64,000 nucleotides of DNA from an uncultured Desulfovibrio sp. Lineage in GTDB: Bacteria; Desulfobacterota; Desulfovibrionia; Desulfovibrionales; Desulfovibrionaceae. This document shows positions 15,966-25,300 of the stretch, one piece after another. The translations under genes and the position numbers were made by a program. Below the pieces are notes generated by a model that was not told the DNA's origin, made no database searches, and was given only the letters and a program-made list of their open reading frames with translations. The stretch covers positions 1 through 64,000 of the forward strand of contig URBN01000008.1 of NCBI GenBank assembly GCA_900546145.1, written 5' to 3'. How positions within the stretch are numbered: position 1 is the stretch's first letter; each line of letters opens with the position of its first letter.

Positions 15966-17219
15966 ATGACGGAAAACACGGGCGTACAGGAGAAAGGGGG
16001 CGGCGGAGTCGTGCCTCCCCTTCCGGAGCGCATGCGTCCTGCGGCCCTCGAGCTCTTCCTCGGCCAGTCCCACCTCGAAAAACGCATCCGCGCACTCCTC
16101 GCGGCGGATCATCTTCCGAGCCTCCTCTTCTGCGGCCCTCCGGGCTGCGGCAAGTCCACCATCGCGCTCATTCTGGCAAAGGGAACGGGACGCCCCTTCA
16201 GGCGCATCTCCGCGCCCGAGGGAGGACTCTCCCAGCTGCGCCGCCTCGTAAGCGGCGTTTCTGTCCTTGTGGCTGATGAACTGCACCGCTTCTCGAAGGC
16301 CCAGCAGGACTTTTTCCTGCCCCTCGTTGAAAACGGCAGCCTTACCCTCCTGGCCACCACCACGGAAAACCCGTCTTTCGCCGTCACCCGCCAGCTTTTA
16401 TCGCGGCTCACCGTCCTGCGCATGCGCCCCCTGGATCAGGACGAGCTCCTCTCCCTCGCGAAGCGCGGCGCGGAGGAAATGAAAGCGGACATCAGCGATG
16501 ACGTGCTGAAAATGCTGGCCGAACTTTCCCGCGGCGACGCCCGCGCCCTCCTGAACCTCGTGGAGTACGTGGCCGGTCTCCCCTGCAGGAATGATCCGGA
16601 ATCCGTAAAGGAAATGCTTCCGGATATCCTGAGAAACCAGGAGGGGGACGGCGGCAGCCATTACGACCTCACGTCAGCCCTCATCAAATCCATACGCGGA
16701 AGCGATCCGGACGCAGCCCTCTATTACCTTGCCTGCCTCCTCGAAAACGGCGAGGATCCCCGCTTCATCTGCCGCAGGCTCATCCTCTCAGCATCCGAGG
16801 ACATCGGGCTCGCGGATCCCGCAGCCCTGACCATGGCCGTCTCCTGCCAGCGGGCCGTGGATTTCGTGGGCATGCCCGAGGCCTACATGCCTCTCGCTGA
16901 AACGACAATTTATCTCGCCCTCGCCCGCAAGAGCAATTCCTCCTACGCGGCCTATCTCAACGCGCGCCGCGAGGTGAGGAGTCAGGGCCCCCTGTCCGTC
17001 CCCCTGCATTTACGGACTGCCGTCACGCCCCTCCAGAAGGAATGGGGCTACGGCCGAGGCTACAAATACCCGCATGCCTACCGCGGCGGGTACGTGGAGC
17101 AGGACTACCTGCCTGACGGGCTCGTGAACAGACGTTTCTATAAACCCAGCGCCAACGGCGATGAGCCACGGCTCTCGCAATGGTGGAGGCGCGTTAAAAA
17201 CATTCGGGACGACGAGTAA
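15966..17219 (+). CDS. rarA: Replication-associated recombination protein A (MgsA/RarA)
   Basis: 417 residues. It is an AAA+ ATPase related to clamp loaders that acts at stalled replication forks. Walker A is GPPGCGKS (about 57-64), Walker B is VLVADELHRF (about 99-108), followed by ATTTENPSF (sensor 1) and the C-terminal tetramerisation part with YKYPHAYRGGYVEQDYLP, a hallmark of this family. The Walker B Asp-Glu pair is intact. GGAGG precedes the ATG. Confidence 0.95.
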   Translation: MTENTGVQEKGGGGVVPPLPERMRPAALELFLGQSHLEKRIRALLAADHLPSLLFCGPPGCGKSTIALILAKGTGRPFRRISAPEGGLSQLRRLVSGVSVLVADELHRFSKAQQDFFLPLVENGSLTLLATTTENPSFAVTRQLLSRLTVLRMRPLDQDELLSLAKRGAEEMKADISDDVLKMLAELSRGDARALLNLVEYVAGLPCRNDPESVKEMLPDILRNQEGDGGSHYDLTSALIKSIRGSDPDAALYYLACLLENGEDPRFICRRLILSASEDIGLADPAALTMAVSCQRAVDFVGMPEAYMPLAETTIYLALARKSNSSYAAYLNARREVRSQGPLSVPLHLRTAVTPLQKEWGYGRGYKYPHAYRGGYVEQDYLPDGLVNRRFYKPSANGDEPRLSQWWRRVKNIRDDE

Positions 17220-17237
17220 TCCCAAGGATCATCCGAC

Positions 17238-18206
17238 ATGCACTTCTTCAACCCAGAGAAGATCACAAGCCGCTTCCAAGGGCCGGTGTACGATTCGAAA
17301 CCGCGCGAGCCCGGTTTCTTCACCCGTGCCTTTCCCTCTCTCTCCTACTATCTGCGCGTCTACTTTGGAACGACACTGTGGACCGTCATCAAGGCCAAGC
17401 GCGGCACCTTCGATGACAAAGCCTGGCTCTACTCCTGTAACTGGTTCCTCGACGAGGTGGAACGCACCGGCATCCATGTGCACGCCGACGGCCTACAGTA
17501 CATCGACCAGCTTGAAGGCAGGCCGTGCGTCATCTGCGCCAACCATATGAGCACGCTCGAGACCTACATGCTGCCCGCCATCCTCCTGCCGCGTTTCCCC
17601 GTCACCTTCGTGGTGAAGAAGTATCTCGTTGAGATGCCCCTCTTCTGCGACGTCATGAAGAGCCGCTCCCCCGTGGTGCTGGGACGCAGCAATCCAAGAG
17701 AGGATCTCCTGAAGGTCCTGCACGAGGGCAGCGACCGCCTCAAAAAAGGCATGTCCGTGGTCGTCTTCCCCCAGGGAACCCGCTGCGAGCACTTCGACGA
17801 CGCAAAATTCAACAGCCTGGCCGTCAAGCTGGCGGCCAGGGCCGGCGTGCCGCTCGTGCCGCTCGCCCTCAAGACCGACGCATGGAGCGTGGGACACAGG
17901 ATTAAGGATTTCGGGAGAATCTACCCGAACCGCGACGTGCTCTTCCGCTTTTTCCCGCCCATCACCGTGAATGGCCCCGGGCACGCCGAGCACAACGCCA
18001 TCCGCGAGACCCTGAGAGAGACGCTCTCCTTCTGGGAAAAACGCCAGGATATCCTCGACCGCCACGCCCTGCCCTTCACGCCCCCGAATTTCAGACTCCC
18101 CGCGGCCATTGATCACGCGGCCCTGGCTGAATCCGGACAGAAGACGGCGGAGCCCGGCCAGCAGCCGGATGAGAGCTCCGGCACGTCAGACGGCGCCAGG
18201 CAGTAA
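17238..18206 (+). CDS. 1-acyl-glycerol-3-phosphate acyltransferase family protein (PlsC-like)
   Basis: 322 residues. The acyltransferase block reads CANHMSTLETYMLPAILL, followed by SRSPVVLGRS and VVFPQGTRCEHF, and PLVPLALK. These are the four PlsC/LPLAT motifs, placing the enzyme in membrane phospholipid synthesis. The catalytic HX4D motif appears as HX4E (H-M-S-T-L-E), a conservative but notable change. The C-terminal ~45 residues are polar and likely disordered. AAGGAT precedes the ATG; it follows rarA by 18 nt, closing this plus-strand run. Confidence 0.85.
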   Translation: MHFFNPEKITSRFQGPVYDSKPREPGFFTRAFPSLSYYLRVYFGTTLWTVIKAKRGTFDDKAWLYSCNWFLDEVERTGIHVHADGLQYIDQLEGRPCVICANHMSTLETYMLPAILLPRFPVTFVVKKYLVEMPLFCDVMKSRSPVVLGRSNPREDLLKVLHEGSDRLKKGMSVVVFPQGTRCEHFDDAKFNSLAVKLAARAGVPLVPLALKTDAWSVGHRIKDFGRIYPNRDVLFRFFPPITVNGPGHAEHNAIRETLRETLSFWEKRQDILDRHALPFTPPNFRLPAAIDHAALAESGQKTAEPGQQPDESSGTSDGARQ

Positions 18207-18286
18207 TGATTTTCCCCCGGAAGGCGCAGGCCTCCCGGGGGTTCCTGTCTTCTCCGTGAATCCTTCCGCCGGAGAACCACAGGCAC

Positions 18287-18323
18287 AAAAAAAAGGTCCG
18301 TGCTGGTTTTATCAGTACGGACC
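18287..18323 (-). terminator. Rho-independent terminator of tRNA-Pro
   Basis: On the minus strand GGTCCGT and ACGGACC (18317-18323 and 18295-18301) pair, followed directly by eight T residues (18294-18287). It lies 11 nt past the 3' end of the tRNA. Confidence 0.85.
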
Positions 18324-18333
18324 CGTTTCTTTC

Positions 18334-18411
18334 TGGTCGGGATGGTGCGATTTGAACGCACGGCCTCAGCGTCCCGAACGCTGCGCTCTAGCCAAACTGA
18401 GCCACATCCCG
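18334..18411 (-). tRNA. tRNA-Pro (anticodon CGG)
   Basis: The minus strand reads CGGGATGTGGCTCAG..., an anticodon stem CAGCG/CGCTG enclosing loop TTCGGGA (anticodon CGG), a T-arm with GTTCAAATC, and an acceptor 3' strand CATCCCG followed by A and an encoded CCA (18334-18336). The 7-bp acceptor pairs fully. It reads the proline codon CCG. No integrase or repeated tRNA fragment was found beside it. Confidence 0.95.
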
Positions 18412-18494
18412 TTGACGAAAAAGAGGTCTACACCCAAACGCCGTTTCTGGCAAGTACTTTTTTGAAAAGATGGCGCCCGGAGCCCGTAAACGCA

Positions 18495-18532
18495 GAGGGG
18501 TTCCCGGAACCGTGTCGTTCCGGGAACCCCTC
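18495..18532. terminator. 15-bp hairpin after PEP synthase
   Basis: GAGGGGTTCCCGGAA (18495-18509) and its perfect complement (18518-18532) form a 15-bp stem with an 8-nt loop, 41 nt beyond the PEP synthase stop. The following tract is only weakly T-rich, so it may be a terminator or an mRNA-stabilising 3' structure. Confidence 0.6.
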
Positions 18533-18573
18533 ATTCATTCTTTCATATGCCGGGCGTGCCGGCAGAAGTCAGA

Positions 18574-21500
18574 CTAGAAGTCCATCTTGCGGTAGGCTTC
18601 CAGAGCCTTGGCCTGCTCTTCGAAGTCCTTGAAGCCGGCGTGATGCAGAGCGTCCTCAACGGTTCTGGACCAGTTCCAGGTCGCGTAGATGACGGGCTTG
18701 TGGAACGTGGAGCGGAACGTGTTGAGCTCGTCCCTGTAGAAAGCTTCCTTGTTGGTGCCAAGGTGCTCGCGCAACTGCTGCAGACGGCGGGAAATTTCGC
18801 CGTCATACCAGTCCTGAATGTCGGTACGCTGGTACTTGCTCAGGATGTGCTCGTAGCCGTTCTTCTCAAGGAGCTTCTTCAGGCGGTTGAAGTGCTGCTC
18901 ATTGAGCCATTCGCCGAGCTTGCTGACCGGAATGTTCTCCTGCTCGACCGCGTAGATGTCCTTGACGGTCTGGGCGTAGGTGTCCGGCACAACGGAGGCG
19001 GAGGCGATGCCCGCGATGGCAACGATGCCGCGCATGATCACGCTGTTGGACACGCCCTGTCCGCAGAAGCCAACTTCCTTGCCGTACTTCTGGCCGGTGA
19101 AGATGGAGGCCAGGATGGTCCACACGACAGCGGGATCCTCTTCGTCGTAGATGCGGCGGAGAAGCGCGTTGTCGCGGTCCGTGGCCAGCGTCATCTGGGT
19201 CATGTCGTTGGAGCCGATGGAGAAGCCGTCAAACTGATCCAGGAATTCCTTGGACAGGATGGCGTTGGACGGGATTTCGGCCATCTGGATGATCCTGAGG
19301 CCATCCCTGCCGCTCTCAAGGTTATGCACCTGGGAGAGGTACTGGCGCATGGCGGAAGCTTCCTCAAGCGTACGCACGAAGGGCAGCATGAGGTGCAGGT
19401 TCGTGGCGCCGTAGGTGCCGCGGGCCAGCTTGAAGGCCTCGAGTTCCCAGTCGTGGACGTCACGGGAAACGCCGCGGTAGCCGAGCATGGGGTTGGCTTC
19501 GGTCATTTCGAAGAGGTTGCCGCCGAGAAGGTTGCGGTACTCGTTCGACTTGAAGTCGGTGGTACGGTAGACGATGGTCTTGCCGTAGAAGGCCATGGCG
19601 AAGAGAGCGAGGCTCTGGGCCAGGGTCTGGATGTAATGCTCACGGCCGGTGCGGAAGCCGCGGGACCTGATAATCTTGGAGATCTTCTGGGGCAGCTCGC
19701 GGACATCGTCGATTTCCTTCTTCAGGCCGGCGCGCACGCTGACCTTCTCGCGGAGCTCAGCCACGGCCTTCATGTGCTCCTGAACGAGGGGAAGGTCCTT
19801 GATGTCATTGACCTGCTGGTCGATGACGGCCTGGATCTCGGAGATGCGCTTGGCGCCTTCGGGATCGCAGGAGTCGCACTTCGAGAGCTCGTCGTCGTAG
19901 CCCATGATGTACTTCACGTGCTCGGCGAGGTCGACAGAAGTCTTGAGGACGTTCACATGGCGGGAAGCGTTCTCGAGGTAGGCGTCGAGCTTGTGGTCGA
20001 GCTCGCGCATCTTGCGGTGCATGAGCAGGATTTCCTCGGCGCTGCTGCCCTTGTCCTCCTCGACGAGCTGCTCGAGCTCCTTGGAGAGGCCGGACACCAC
20101 ACCCACGTACTCGCGGATGTTGAAGTCGTAGGCCACCATGCCGCCGTCAAGCTGATCGCAGATAACCTTGGTCAGGTTGGCGTCGAGTTCGGCGACCTTT
20201 TCCTTCACGATGCGGTCGAGTTCGCCATTGTCGTAGGCTTCGAGAGCCTGAGGATGCACGGCGACGTTGCCCAGCATGAATTCAGCGCGGAGCAGGCCAA
20301 CCTTGAAGCGGGGGTAGACGCGCAGACGGGACAGAGCCAGGGCCTGGCCTACGTCGGCGAGGATGAGGCCTACGCGGCACTTGGTCTCGGGAAGATTGTC
20401 AATGTTGATCTCGCCGCCCACTTCCTTCAGGGGAAGCAGACCGCGGTAGACGCGGCCGCGGGAACCGTCAACAGTCACTTCCATGCCGTCGAGGGCCCTG
20501 ATGGCGTCGATGTGCTGAATGCCGATGACGGCCGGGATGCCGAGTTCACGGGAGGTGATGGCGGCATGGGAGGTGTCGCCGCCCACGTCAGCCATGATGG
20601 CCGTGGCGATACGCATGCCGGGCACCATGTCGGGGTCGGTGCGCTCGGCAGCGAGAACATCACCCTTGTTGACCTTGTTGAGTTCAAGGGCGGAACGCAG
20701 GAAGCGGACCACGCCGTGTCCTGCGCCACGGGAAGCACCGTTGCCTTCGAGGACAGTCTCGGCGCTCGCGAGCGCTTCGGGGTCCACCTCGCGGCGGCGC
20801 ATGAAAATGGTATGGGGATGCTGTTCGAGCTCGCTGTTCCAGCGGGTCTCGGGACGGGCCTGCACGAACCAGAGCTTGTCGTGGGCGTCGATGCAGAACT
20901 CGGTATCCATGATGATGCCGCCGTACTGCTTGCTGATGGCGCGCACGCCCTTGGCAACGGTTTCGGCCTGGCTCAGGGAAAGGGCCCAGCGGAGAGCTTC
21001 CAGTTCGGGTACCTTGACTTCCTTGGTGCCGCCGCGATCGTCATAGACGATCTTCATGTCCTTGCAGCCCATCTGACGGATGACGACCGGGGATCCGTCG
21101 TCACGGGTGAAGACGTAGGCCTTGTCAGGGGTAACCTTGCCACCCACGACAGCCTCGCCGAGGCCGTAGCTCGCGTCGATGGAAACGAGGTCCTTGCGGT
21201 CCGTGCCGCGGCAGCCGGTGGCGGTGTCAGCCGCGAAGGCGGTACCGGAAACAACGGGGCGCACCATCTGCATGATGCAGACGGAAAGGGAGGTGCCCTC
21301 AATGGCCCAGTCCTTCTTGGCCTGCTCGCCGATGGACTCGTCGCCGAGTTCTTCGGCTTTGGTCATGGCGTCGAGAATGGCCTCGCGGCGGTAGGTCATG
21401 GAGCGCAGGTTGTAGGCGGAGGCGCAGTCCCAGCTGTAGGCTTCGGCCACGTGATCCTCGCCCACCATGTTCAGGAAGGTGTCCTGCAGACCGGCGAAGG

Positions 21501-22119
21501 CCTTTTTGCGGGAGTCTTCACCTGCGGCGGAGGAACGCACGGCCACAGGGGTCATATCGTCCTCATTTTCCTTGCAGATAGCGCGGTAGGCGCTGCGCAC
21601 GGCCTGATCGACCTCGGGAGGAAGCGGCACGGAAAGGATAGCGGCCTGCACCATGACGGAACGCTTGCGGAGCTGGTCGATGCCCTCGGGAGAGGTAGCA
21701 AAGCCTTCGACCACGTTATTGATGAACGTGCGCAGCTTCGTGGAACCGGTCTCCGTGCTGTTCTTCTGGGCGTCAGCCACGCGTTTGCCGAGCTGATGCA
21801 CAAATTTCTGCAGATAATCGGGATCCTGGTTGATCACCGGGTCGTTCCAGTCGATGCGGCCGTATTCCTGATCCACCATGCTGCGGACGAGGCGGCTGTT
21901 GACTTTGGACTCATCGAGAACGTGATGGAAGGCAACCGAGGAGATGGCTCTGAAATGCGGAGCCTGGATTTCCTTAATCTGACTGATGATGGCGGTATTG
22001 TAGTTTTTGCCGCCGACCAGCATTTCGCCGCTGGCACCCAGCTGGACGATATCCGCACCTGTCAGCACAAGCTGTTTCCTGATATCCTCAGGCGACTTCG
22101 CGGATTGTTTCTTGTCCAT
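18574..22119 (-). CDS. ppsA: Phosphoenolpyruvate synthase, long form
   Basis: 1,181 residues; ATG 22119 chosen because GGAGG lies just upstream (a longer reading to 22281 would run through the pyc terminator). It converts pyruvate + ATP to PEP + AMP + phosphate for gluconeogenesis. Domains in order: ATP-grasp nucleotide-binding domain (GGKNYNTAI at the start; YGLGEAVVGG), the phosphohistidine domain with GGDTSHAAITSRELGIPA (His about 516), and a C-terminal TIM barrel with LPFVRT, GSNDMTQMTL and GFCGQGVSN (catalytic Cys about 1019). About 350 extra residues, largely helical, sit between the His domain and the barrel compared with E. coli PpsA (~790). This long form is, from memory, typical of Desulfovibrio. 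It is transcribed alone. Confidence 0.88.
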   Translation of the reverse strand: MDKKQSAKSPEDIRKQLVLTGADIVQLGASGEMLVGGKNYNTAIISQIKEIQAPHFRAISSVAFHHVLDESKVNSRLVRSMVDQEYGRIDWNDPVINQDPDYLQKFVHQLGKRVADAQKNSTETGSTKLRTFINNVVEGFATSPEGIDQLRKRSVMVQAAILSVPLPPEVDQAVRSAYRAICKENEDDMTPVAVRSSAAGEDSRKKAFAGLQDTFLNMVGEDHVAEAYSWDCASAYNLRSMTYRREAILDAMTKAEELGDESIGEQAKKDWAIEGTSLSVCIMQMVRPVVSGTAFAADTATGCRGTDRKDLVSIDASYGLGEAVVGGKVTPDKAYVFTRDDGSPVVIRQMGCKDMKIVYDDRGGTKEVKVPELEALRWALSLSQAETVAKGVRAISKQYGGIIMDTEFCIDAHDKLWFVQARPETRWNSELEQHPHTIFMRRREVDPEALASAETVLEGNGASRGAGHGVVRFLRSALELNKVNKGDVLAAERTDPDMVPGMRIATAIMADVGGDTSHAAITSRELGIPAVIGIQHIDAIRALDGMEVTVDGSRGRVYRGLLPLKEVGGEINIDNLPETKCRVGLILADVGQALALSRLRVYPRFKVGLLRAEFMLGNVAVHPQALEAYDNGELDRIVKEKVAELDANLTKVICDQLDGGMVAYDFNIREYVGVVSGLSKELEQLVEEDKGSSAEEILLMHRKMRELDHKLDAYLENASRHVNVLKTSVDLAEHVKYIMGYDDELSKCDSCDPEGAKRISEIQAVIDQQVNDIKDLPLVQEHMKAVAELREKVSVRAGLKKEIDDVRELPQKISKIIRSRGFRTGREHYIQTLAQSLALFAMAFYGKTIVYRTTDFKSNEYRNLLGGNLFEMTEANPMLGYRGVSRDVHDWELEAFKLARGTYGATNLHLMLPFVRTLEEASAMRQYLSQVHNLESGRDGLRIIQMAEIPSNAILSKEFLDQFDGFSIGSNDMTQMTLATDRDNALLRRIYDEEDPAVVWTILASIFTGQKYGKEVGFCGQGVSNSVIMRGIVAIAGIASASVVPDTYAQTVKDIYAVEQENIPVSKLGEWLNEQHFNRLKKLLEKNGYEHILSKYQRTDIQDWYDGEISRRLQQLREHLGTNKEAFYRDELNTFRSTFHKPVIYATWNWSRTVEDALHHAGFKDFEEQAKALEAYRKMDF

Positions 22120-22225
22120 GATTTCCTCCGTTTTGCAGGACATATGTGCAGGAACCAATAAAGCGGGCCCATTCGGAAAATTGCCGCTTTTAGGGCATTT
22201 CCAAAAATATCCCGATGCTTCTATA

Positions 22226-22271
22226 ACAGAAAAGCCGGGATTCTGTCCACACTGGAACAAAAATCCCGGCT
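22226..22271 (-). terminator. Rho-independent terminator after pyc
   Basis: On the minus strand AGCCGGGATT and AATCCCGGCT (22262-22271 and 22233-22242) form a 10-bp stem, then TTTTCTGTT. It separates pyc from the PEP synthase gene. Confidence 0.8.
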
Positions 22272-22303
22272 GCTGTTTCATATTATTATCGTCCGGCCTT
22301 CTG

Positions 22304-25300
22304 TTAGTTCAGCGGAGTACCGCAGAACGGGCAGAACCGCGCCTCTTTGTCCGTAATGGGATGGGCGCAGGCCTCGTTCGGACAAACCTTGGGTACGGGT
22401 CCGAGCTCGACCAGGAGCTCGCCCTCGCGCACAGGGATCATCTTCTTGTTTTCCTTGAAGTCGGCCGTCTTGAGTACGCGTTTGACGATGCCGTCGCAGG
22501 GAGCCAGAACGGCTTTCTCCTGCTTCATGATGCTCACGTTGAAGATTTCCTCGCCCTTCTTCACGATGTCGCCGGGGGCCACATACATGACCCACAGGTC
22601 ACCGGTGCTCGGGCTGCCGACCTGGTACTGGTCATTGGGATCGGCCATGGGCACGCCTGCCGCTCCTCTGCCCGCGGGTTCAGCGAGCTTCACGCTGCAG
22701 CTCATGAACTCGGAGTCAAGCACGTAGCGCACCACGCTCATGCCGGTCTCGTCGGGTCTCGAGATGTGCAGCATCTGCAGGGTGTGCGGCTTGCCATGGC
22801 TGTCCTCGAAGTTGATGGTCTCGCCGACCTGCATGCCTTCGAACCAGGTGTTCAGGGGCAGGCAGTTGGGATCGCCGTACTTCTTCACGAAGCGGATGGT
22901 CTTGAGCGCGTCGCCCGGGAAGTTGAGGTACATGACGTACTCTTCGTCCGAAGGCTCGCGGCCAAGCATTCTGGCGCATTCGGCGCGCACCTCGTCGAGG
23001 TTGACCGGAGGCAGCTGCTCAAGGGGCGAACACTCGGTGCGCTGGGCGATGGCTTCCTTCCACTTGGAACCGAAGGCGCTCTCGTAAACCCAGTCCGGCG
23101 GGAAGCCGAGGGGCAGACGGCCGAACTTGCCAAGCAGGAGATTCCTGAAGGCATCGTTGCAGTCTCTGTAGATAAGGAGGCGCGCCTTGCGCATCTCGTC
23201 AGAGAGCTCGTTCTCCGGCGTACGGTTCACTTCCTGCATCACTTCAAGAAGGTATTTGACCTCATCCTCGCCGCCGCGCTTGTAGGCGCCGGTCACGCCG
23301 AGGAAGGCGGTGTTCCAGGTGATCTGGCTGCCGGGCGTCACGTCGTGGTAGCGCACGATCCTGCGGGTCTGCTCGAGGAAACGGAGCATGTAGGGCAGAA
23401 TCGTGATGTAGCCCTGCTTCACAGCGCCTTCCTGCGAGGAGGAAGTGGCGCCGCCGGGCATGCCGTGACGCGTGACATCGTAGTCGATGCCGCGGAAATA
23501 CGGCGAGCAGTACCTGTCGTAGTACGGCATGAGCTGCTTGTTGACGAAGTTGGCCTGGCGGATGGCGTCCATGTTGAGCTTCGTCTTGAGGCCGAGCTCG
23601 CCCTCGAGGTAAGCCACCATGGACTGCACGTCGCCCTGGCCGTAACTGCGCACGGAGGATCCGAGCGCCACGTCCAGAATCTGGCAGCCGGCCTTGGCGG
23701 CCGCGCCGCAGGCGGGCACGAAGAGACCGTCCGTGTAATGACGGTGGTAGTGCAGCACGAGTTCGGGCCACTTCTTGCGCAGGGCGGTCACGAGTTCCGA
23801 GATGAAGCGCGGCGGGCAGACGCCGCCCATGTCCTTCAGGCCCAGAATGAAGTGTCTCGCGGCCTTGTGGGGATCAAGGCCGAGGAGCTTCGCCATCATG
23901 CGTACGATGTGATCGGTGACGCCGAGGTAGTGCTCCACGTCAAAGCCCTTGGCCCAGGACATGGAGAGAGCCGGCTCGAACACGCAGTCCTTGCGGTTCA
24001 TGACTACTTCGGCGAAGGGCAGCATGTTCTCCACATGGTTCAGGAAGTCGAAGCTGCGGACGATCTGGTAGTTGTCGCAGATCATCTCGCCCGTCACCTG
24101 CATGGCGTTCTTCGGCTGGGGCTTGTAGCCGAGCACGTTGGTGGAACGCACGAGGAGCTGCTTCAGCGTCTTGGGCGCGAAGCGGTTCCATTCCTTCGCT
24201 TCCGTGAAGGGATAGGTCATATTGGCGAGCATGGCCACGTGGAAGTGGGCACCGCCGCCATTCTCAATGGAGAAGTAGCCGGCGTTGTCGAGATACGGAC
24301 CGACGAGTCTGTCCTCGGCAAGGCGCATGCGGTTGCTCGTGTTGGACTGGGTGATGTCGCGCGGCGTCGTGTCGGTGAAATGCACCCAGTCGGAGTCGCG
24401 GATGTAGTCGAGAAGCGCTTCCCTGTCGCCGTGCGGATACGGGTTCTCCTGCCTGCGCTCCTCATTGCTGATGGTGGGCAGGTGCGGTTTGAAGGCGCCG
24501 AGGCGCGGCGTTTCCCTGGTGCGGTACTCGCCGAGGGACACGTAGGGGTTAAAGCCCTTGGCCGAAATCTCGGCCACAAGGCGGCTCAGGCGTTCGCTCT
24601 CCGCGGCCAGATCCTCGTACTGCATGAGCTCGGGATGCTGGGCCACGAAATTCGTGGAAATCTCGCCGTTGCGGAAGTCAGGATTCTTAATGACCTGACG
24701 GAAGAACGGAATGGTCGTGTGCACGCCGCCGATGACATATTCGCTGAGGGCGCGCTCCATGATGCCCAGGGTCTTCTCCCAGTCATGGGAGTAGGCGATG
24801 AGCAGGGCGCCGGCGGAGTCATAGTTGGCCGGGAAGTCGTAGCCGGCGGAAATGTTGGAGTCGAGGCGCACGCCGGGGCCGCCGGGGGACACGTAGCGGG
24901 TAATCAGGCCCGAGTTGGGGGCAAAATTATCCTGCGGGTTCTCCAGGTTGATACGCACCTGCATAGCCGTGTAGCCAGGCTTGAACGTGCTCTCGTTGTA
25001 GCGGAGCTCTGCGCCGAAGGCCACGGCGATCTGCTCTTCCACGAGGTCAATGCCGTAGCGGCTTTCGGTGATGCCGTGCTCCACCTGCAGACGGGTGTTC
25101 ACCTCGATCATGTAGGGATTGCCGTCCGGGGTCACGAGAAATTCCACCGTGGCCAGGGAATGATAGCCCACGGCGCGCACGAGCCTGCGGGCGTATTCCT
25201 TCAGACGTTCGCGGAGTTCACGGGTCACCCCCTTCCAGGGGGAAGGCGTGATTTCCATGAGCTTCTGGTTGTTGCGCTGCACGGTGCAGTCACGTTCGTC

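Noticed and set aside
18334..18411. tRNA-Pro as an integration site
   Set aside because: No integrase, no repeated tRNA 3' end and no foreign-looking DNA on either side.
18547..22161. Very long open frame on the plus strand opposite PEP synthase (about 1,200 codons)
   Set aside because: It is the antisense shadow of the G+C-rich ppsA codons; its Val/Gly/Ala/His-heavy composition is not protein-like, and the minus strand has clear catalytic motifs.
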